Assembly: GCA_029688825.1 (NCBI GenBank) | Contig: JARUKX010000025.1 | Span: 1 to 54,228 of the forward strand | Length of the DNA: 54,228 bases | Reading direction: 5' to 3' | Origin: Haloarculaceae archaeon H-GB1-1 | Lineage (GTDB): Archaea; Halobacteriota; Halobacteria; Halobacteriales; Haloarculaceae | Shown: positions 51,356 to 54,228 of the stretch, piece after piece | Position numbering within the stretch: the first letter of the stretch is position 1 | How the letters are laid out: each line of letters opens with the position of its first letter | Made by a program: the position numbers and the translations under genes | Notes under the pieces: generated by a model | What the model was told of the DNA's origin: nothing | Databases searched by the model: none | The model's input: only the letters and a program-made list of their open reading frames with translations

Positions 51356-52002
51356 AAGCCGAGGTCGTCGTCGACGAGGACGACCGTCGTGCGGCCCTCG
51401 GTGAGTTCGTGCCGGTAGATGAGCTGTTTGCCGATGACGCTTCCCTGCCCGTAGGCCTCCTGCGCCCGTGCATCTTCGAGCGCGTAGGCGACGTCCTCCA
51501 GACGGTCGAGCGCCGCGGAGAGATCGTCGACGATCTTGTTGACGCCGCTGACCAGGACGAGGTTCCCCGCCGCGAACGGGTAGGCTCCGACGCGACTCCC
51601 CGAGGCGTCGGCGGCGACGAGTTCGCCGCTTTTCGCGATGGCGTTGACGCTCCCGAGGAAGTAGTCGGCGGTCTGTGACTCCCGGCGGAGCCGATTGCGC
51701 TCGGATTCGTCGTCGGTCGCGAAGATCGCCTCGTGGAGGTTCTCCCAGTCGTGGTCGCCGTCGTCCAGGTACTCCACGAAGCCGATCTCCTCCAGCGTCG
51801 TCGAGTGGCCGTTCATCACGGACGCACCGGCAGGAATGCGGTCTTTCACTTCGGCGAGTGCTTCGGCCGCGGAGTCGACGAGGACGGGGTCGAACCCGCG
51901 ATTTTCGAGGCTCTCCACGGTGGCGTCGATGGTCTTCTCGTCGGGGTGGTCGTCGAGCGATTCGTCGTAGTCGACGTCGAAGTCGGATTTCGTCTGTGGC
52001 AT
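51352..52002 (-). CDS. LUD domain protein (LutC/YkgG-like)
   Basis: This 216-residue LUD (lactate utilisation) domain protein has [88 protein letters not shown], and a helix-rich end. LutC proteins work with LutA/LutB to oxidise lactate; here the two partners are absent, so it is a stand-alone member. The closest box A (GGTTTATG on the minus strand, about 52098-52105) is about 100 nt before the start and implies a leader of about 70 nt. Confidence 0.85.
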   Translation of the reverse strand: MPQTKSDFDVDYDESLDDHPDEKTIDATVESLENRGFDPVLVDSAAEALAEVKDRIPAGASVMNGHSTTLEEIGFVEYLDDGDHDWENLHEAIFATDDESERNRLRRESQTADYFLGSVNAIAKSGELVAADASGSRVGAYPFAAGNLVLVSGVNKIVDDLSAALDRLEDVAYALEDARAQEAYGQGSVIGKQLIYRHELTEGRTTVVLVDDDLGF

Positions 52003-52058
52003 GGGTGTGGTGGGGCCAGCGTCGCCACTCCCGGATGGCGGTACGTGGGGGGCCGACG

Positions 52059-52080
52059 CCGGGGAATCCCGGTACTATAG
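52059..52080 (-). promoter_or_regulatory. Leader hairpin and palindrome of the LUD gene
   Basis: CCGGG-gaat-CCCGG (52059-52072) forms a GC-rich hairpin next to the perfect palindrome ACTATAGT (52073-52080). Both lie near the transcription start expected from the box A at 52098-52105. They could be an operator and a leader structure; no regulator is known. Confidence 0.35.
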
Positions 52081-52140
52081 TCGAGACTCCGAGTCGGCAT
52101 AAACCTCCGCGGACGGCGGTGTCAGCCGGTGACGTCGATG

Positions 52141-53067
52141 TTACCGGGACTCGCTGCTGGTCCCGGACCCGGCCCGCGAGAGCGCCCGCAGTAGCGGACG
52201 TCCCTTCAGGAGACCGAATCCCAGCAGGATGAGCGCGAAGCCGACCAGACTCGTCGGCGAGACGGTCTCGCCGAGGACGAGCCAGCCCGACGCCGTGGCG
52301 AAGACGGGAATCACGTAGTCGAGGAGGTTGCTCTCGATGGCCCCGATCTCTTCGAGCAGGACGAAGTACGCCAGAAAGCCGCCGACGCTCGCGACCAGCG
52401 CGAGGTACAGGACCGCCCCGACGGCACGCGGCGTTACGGACACCGACGGTGCGGGTTCGACGACGGCGCTCGCCGCGTGGAGCAGGACGGCACCGACGAG
52501 CATCACCCACGCCTGCATCGGCAGGAGGTCGAGGTCCGTCTCGAGTCGACGCGTTAGCACGGACCCGAGCGCGATGCTGACGGAGGCCCCGAACACGAGC
52601 GCGATGCCGAGCAATCGACTGGTGAGGACGGCCTCGAAGCTCGGATCTGCGATGACGACCGTGCCGGCGAATCCGAGGACCACGCCGACGACGCCGCTCG
52701 CGGAGAGTCGCTCGTCGGTCAGCAGGACCCACGCGAACAGGGGGGTGAGAACGGGGATGAGGCCGGTGACCATCGCGGCGACCCCGCTGGTGAGGTACTG
52801 CTGTCCCGCGAACAGGAACGCGAAGTGTCCCGCGACGAGGAGCGCTCCGGCGACGATGACGTACCGCCAGTCCGCTGCCGTGCGTGGCCGCCAGTACGAC
52901 CGCGTCGTCGCGACGTAGCCGAGCAGGAGAACCGCGGCGAGGTCGAACCGGACCGCCGCGAGCAGGACCGGTGGCAGGAACGCCAGCCCGACCTTGGTCA
53001 CCATGTACGCCGTTCCCCAGACGGCCGCGAGCGCGAGAAAGAGCGCGACCGTCCGGGAACGCTTCAT
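52141..53067 (-). CDS. EamA/DMT superfamily transporter
   Basis: This 308-residue protein has ten hydrophobic segments in two EamA repeats. It starts with [34 protein letters not shown], typical of the first repeat, and the second contains [34 protein letters not shown]. Members export amino acids or other metabolites; the substrate is unknown. A Ser/Gly/Arg tail (about 295-308) is not conserved in the family. A box A-like GACTAAGAG near 53089-53097 on the minus strand fits start 53067. Confidence 0.9.
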   Translation of the reverse strand: MKRSRTVALFLALAAVWGTAYMVTKVGLAFLPPVLLAAVRFDLAAVLLLGYVATTRSYWRPRTAADWRYVIVAGALLVAGHFAFLFAGQQYLTSGVAAMVTGLIPVLTPLFAWVLLTDERLSASGVVGVVLGFAGTVVIADPSFEAVLTSRLLGIALVFGASVSIALGSVLTRRLETDLDLLPMQAWVMLVGAVLLHAASAVVEPAPSVSVTPRAVGAVLYLALVASVGGFLAYFVLLEEIGAIESNLLDYVIPVFATASGWLVLGETVSPTSLVGFALILLGFGLLKGRPLLRALSRAGSGTSSESR

Positions 53068-53196
53068 GTGTTCCTGGCGTCGCGTCGGCGACTCTTAGTC
53101 GATGCGTTCCCCCACGGAGCGTCCGGGCCCGCCGAGCCGGTCCCGGTGGACGACACCCGGGTCCTTTTGCCCTCGCACGTCAAAGGGCGTTCCAAC

Positions 53197-54168
53197 ATGA
53201 GTGACGCCGACGGCCCCAAACAGGTGGACTCGCCGGACTACCACAACGAGAACCACACGGCGGCCCAGACCTGCGGGTGGACGGCGAACGCGCTGCGGGG
53301 TGAGGGGACCTGCTACAAGCACGCCTTCTACGGGATTCGTTCGCACCGCTGCATCCAGATGACGCCGGTCGTGAAGTGCAACGAGCGGTGCGTCTTCTGC
53401 TGGCGCGACCATCAGGGCCACGCCTACGAGATGGACGAGGTGGAGTGGGACGACCCAGAGGCCGTCGTCGACGCCAGCATCGAACTCCAGTCGAAACTGC
53501 TCTCCGGGTTCGGCGGCAACGACGAAGTCCCACGCGAGCGCTTCGACGAGGCCATGGAGCCACGCCACGTCGCCATCAGTCTCGACGGCGAGCCGACGCT
53601 CTACCCCTATCTACCGGAGCTCATCGAGGCCTTCCACGACCGCGACATCACGACGTTCCTGGTGAGCAACGGGACCCGCCCCGATGTCCTCCGGGAGTGC
53701 GACCCCACGCAACTGTACGTCAGCGTCGACGCCGCCGACCGCGTGACGTTCCAGGAGACCGTCAAAGCCGTCGAGGACGACGCCTGGGAACACCTCATCG
53801 AGACGCTCGACGTCCTCGCCGAGAAAGACGAGACGCGGACGGTCCTCCGGACTACCGTCATCGAGGGGCTGAACGCCCACCATCCCGAGTGGTACGCGTC
53901 GATGTTCCAGCGGGCCGAACCGGACTACGTCGAACTCAAGGCCTACATGCACGTCGGCCACTCCCGCGGGCGGCTGGACCGTGACTCCATGCCCAGCCAC
54001 GACCGCGTGGTCGAGTTCGCCGAGTCCATCATGGAGCACCTGCCGAACCACGACGTGCTGAAAGAGCAGGAGGCCTCTCGGGTGGCGCTGCTGGCTCCCC
54101 ACGAGGATACCTGGGTGCCGAAGCTGAAACACGAGAGTGAGTTTTGGGCTAGCGAGGTCCGAACGTAG
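53197..54168 (+). CDS. taw1: 4-demethylwyosine synthase TYW1
   Basis: This 323-residue radical SAM enzyme has the CxxxCxxC motif C61-NER-C65-VF-C68 in VKCNERCVFCWR, and three additional Cys C26, C39 and C52 (CGWTANALRGEGTC, SHRC). These coordinate the second [4Fe-4S] cluster that binds pyruvate in archaeal TYW1. It makes 4-demethylwyosine at G37 of tRNA-Phe. It also has SLDGEPTLYPYLPELIEAF and ELKAYMHVGHSRGRL. Start 53197 gives the family N terminus, with a box A-like cctttt (53163-53168) upstream. The stop lies in the loop of the 3' hairpin at 54153-54179. Confidence 0.95.
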   Translation: MSDADGPKQVDSPDYHNENHTAAQTCGWTANALRGEGTCYKHAFYGIRSHRCIQMTPVVKCNERCVFCWRDHQGHAYEMDEVEWDDPEAVVDASIELQSKLLSGFGGNDEVPRERFDEAMEPRHVAISLDGEPTLYPYLPELIEAFHDRDITTFLVSNGTRPDVLRECDPTQLYVSVDAADRVTFQETVKAVEDDAWEHLIETLDVLAEKDETRTVLRTTVIEGLNAHHPEWYASMFQRAEPDYVELKAYMHVGHSRGRLDRDSMPSHDRVVEFAESIMEHLPNHDVLKEQEASRVALLAPHEDTWVPKLKHESEFWASEVRT

Positions 54169-54179
54169 TGAGGACCTCG
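54153..54179 (+). terminator. 3'-end stem-loop over the taw1 stop codon
   Basis: CGAGGTCC (54153-54160) pairs perfectly with GGACCTCG (54172-54179) around the 11-nt loop GAACGTAGTGA. The taw1 TAG stop is inside the loop (54166-54168). The same loop sequence, one pyrimidine different, occurs in the redoxin 3' stem-loop at 15-45. A role in mRNA 3'-end formation or stability is inferred. Confidence 0.6.
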
Positions 54180-54228
54180 TTACGAGCGAGCGGGGAGGAA
54201 CGACCCGCGAACAGCGAGGTCTGAGCGT

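Noticed and set aside
49145-52732. A continuous minus-strand ORF of about 1195 codons covering argS and beyond
   Set aside because: Only the part from 50890 matches arginyl-tRNA synthetase. The upstream portion is Arg-rich antisense of the HxlR gene and an out-of-frame shadow of the LUD and EamA genes.

Overview
This window is chromosomal DNA of a halophilic archaeon (class Halobacteria; I cannot fix the genus). The evidence is GC-rich coding DNA, very acidic proteins, archaeal-type information genes (eL39, eL31, aIF6, eL20, prefoldin alpha, SRP54, FtsY, aRF1, TYW1), an A-type ATP synthase operon, Tat and pilin-type signals, and many apparently leaderless genes with a TATA-like box A about 27 nt before the start codon. 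I see no rRNA, tRNA, CRISPR array, insertion sequence or prophage. Coding density is high and the only gene-free stretch above 300 nt is 14008-14319.

Layout. 46-5797: a coupled redoxin/glutaredoxin-like pair, a pilin-type protein, a CNNM/CorC membrane protein, SufU, a small PH-like protein, an aldo/keto reductase and an amidinotransferase-fold hydrolase. 5875-10262: SufS, DUF424 and TPR proteins, ThpR, a ZIP metal transporter and a Tat lipoprotein. 10423-14007: a translation/secretion cluster (rpl39e-rpl31e-eif6, a VIT1-like gene, rpl18a-pfdA-ftsY). 14320-18339: a secreted beta-propeller protein and a LysE exporter lie between ftsY and srp54. 18384-20587: a small secreted protein, an FMN-binding protein and an orphan Mrr-type nuclease. 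20658-23197: a sulfur-transfer operon (DsrE-like, TusA-like, SQR-like, DUF1641). 23409-30579: split MgtE-type transporters, a gate-domain membrane protein, an UPF0201/UPF0200 pair, YccF, a prenyl synthase, and a divergent pair made of a membrane-tethered winged-helix protein and a secreted protein. 30589-41124: a methyltransferase and then the ATP synthase genes atpH-I-K-E-C-F-A-B, a Yip1-like gene, and atpD. 41121-46651: two small genes and an MMPL exporter with a surface Ig-like protein. 46811-54168: prf1, a MinD-family gene, argS, an HxlR regulator, a LUD protein, an EamA exporter and taw1.

How the genes work together. The core is housekeeping: ribosome maturation, co-translational targeting (FtsY with SRP54), ATP synthesis, termination, arginyl-tRNA charging and wyosine-type tRNA modification. 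Around it sit envelope and transport genes. SufS and SufU, 2.5 kb apart, supply Fe-S assembly, which TYW1 would need. The DsrE/TusA/SQR/DUF1641 operon looks like a sulfur relay coupled to a flavoprotein.

The most unusual signals are non-coding. Two 3'-end stem-loops at opposite ends of the window have different stems but share the 11-nt loop GAACGYAGTGA. A single TTAA box is exactly equidistant from two divergent start codons and lies beside a 14-bp palindrome. A 15-bp UUCG-capped hairpin precedes the VIT1-like gene. A G-tract with G-quadruplex potential follows the MMPL gene. The best protein-level candidates for an undescribed system are the one-component membrane sensor/regulator paired divergently with a secreted coiled-coil protein (27980-30579), and the redoxin that lacks its peroxidatic cysteine but is coupled to a CPFC protein.
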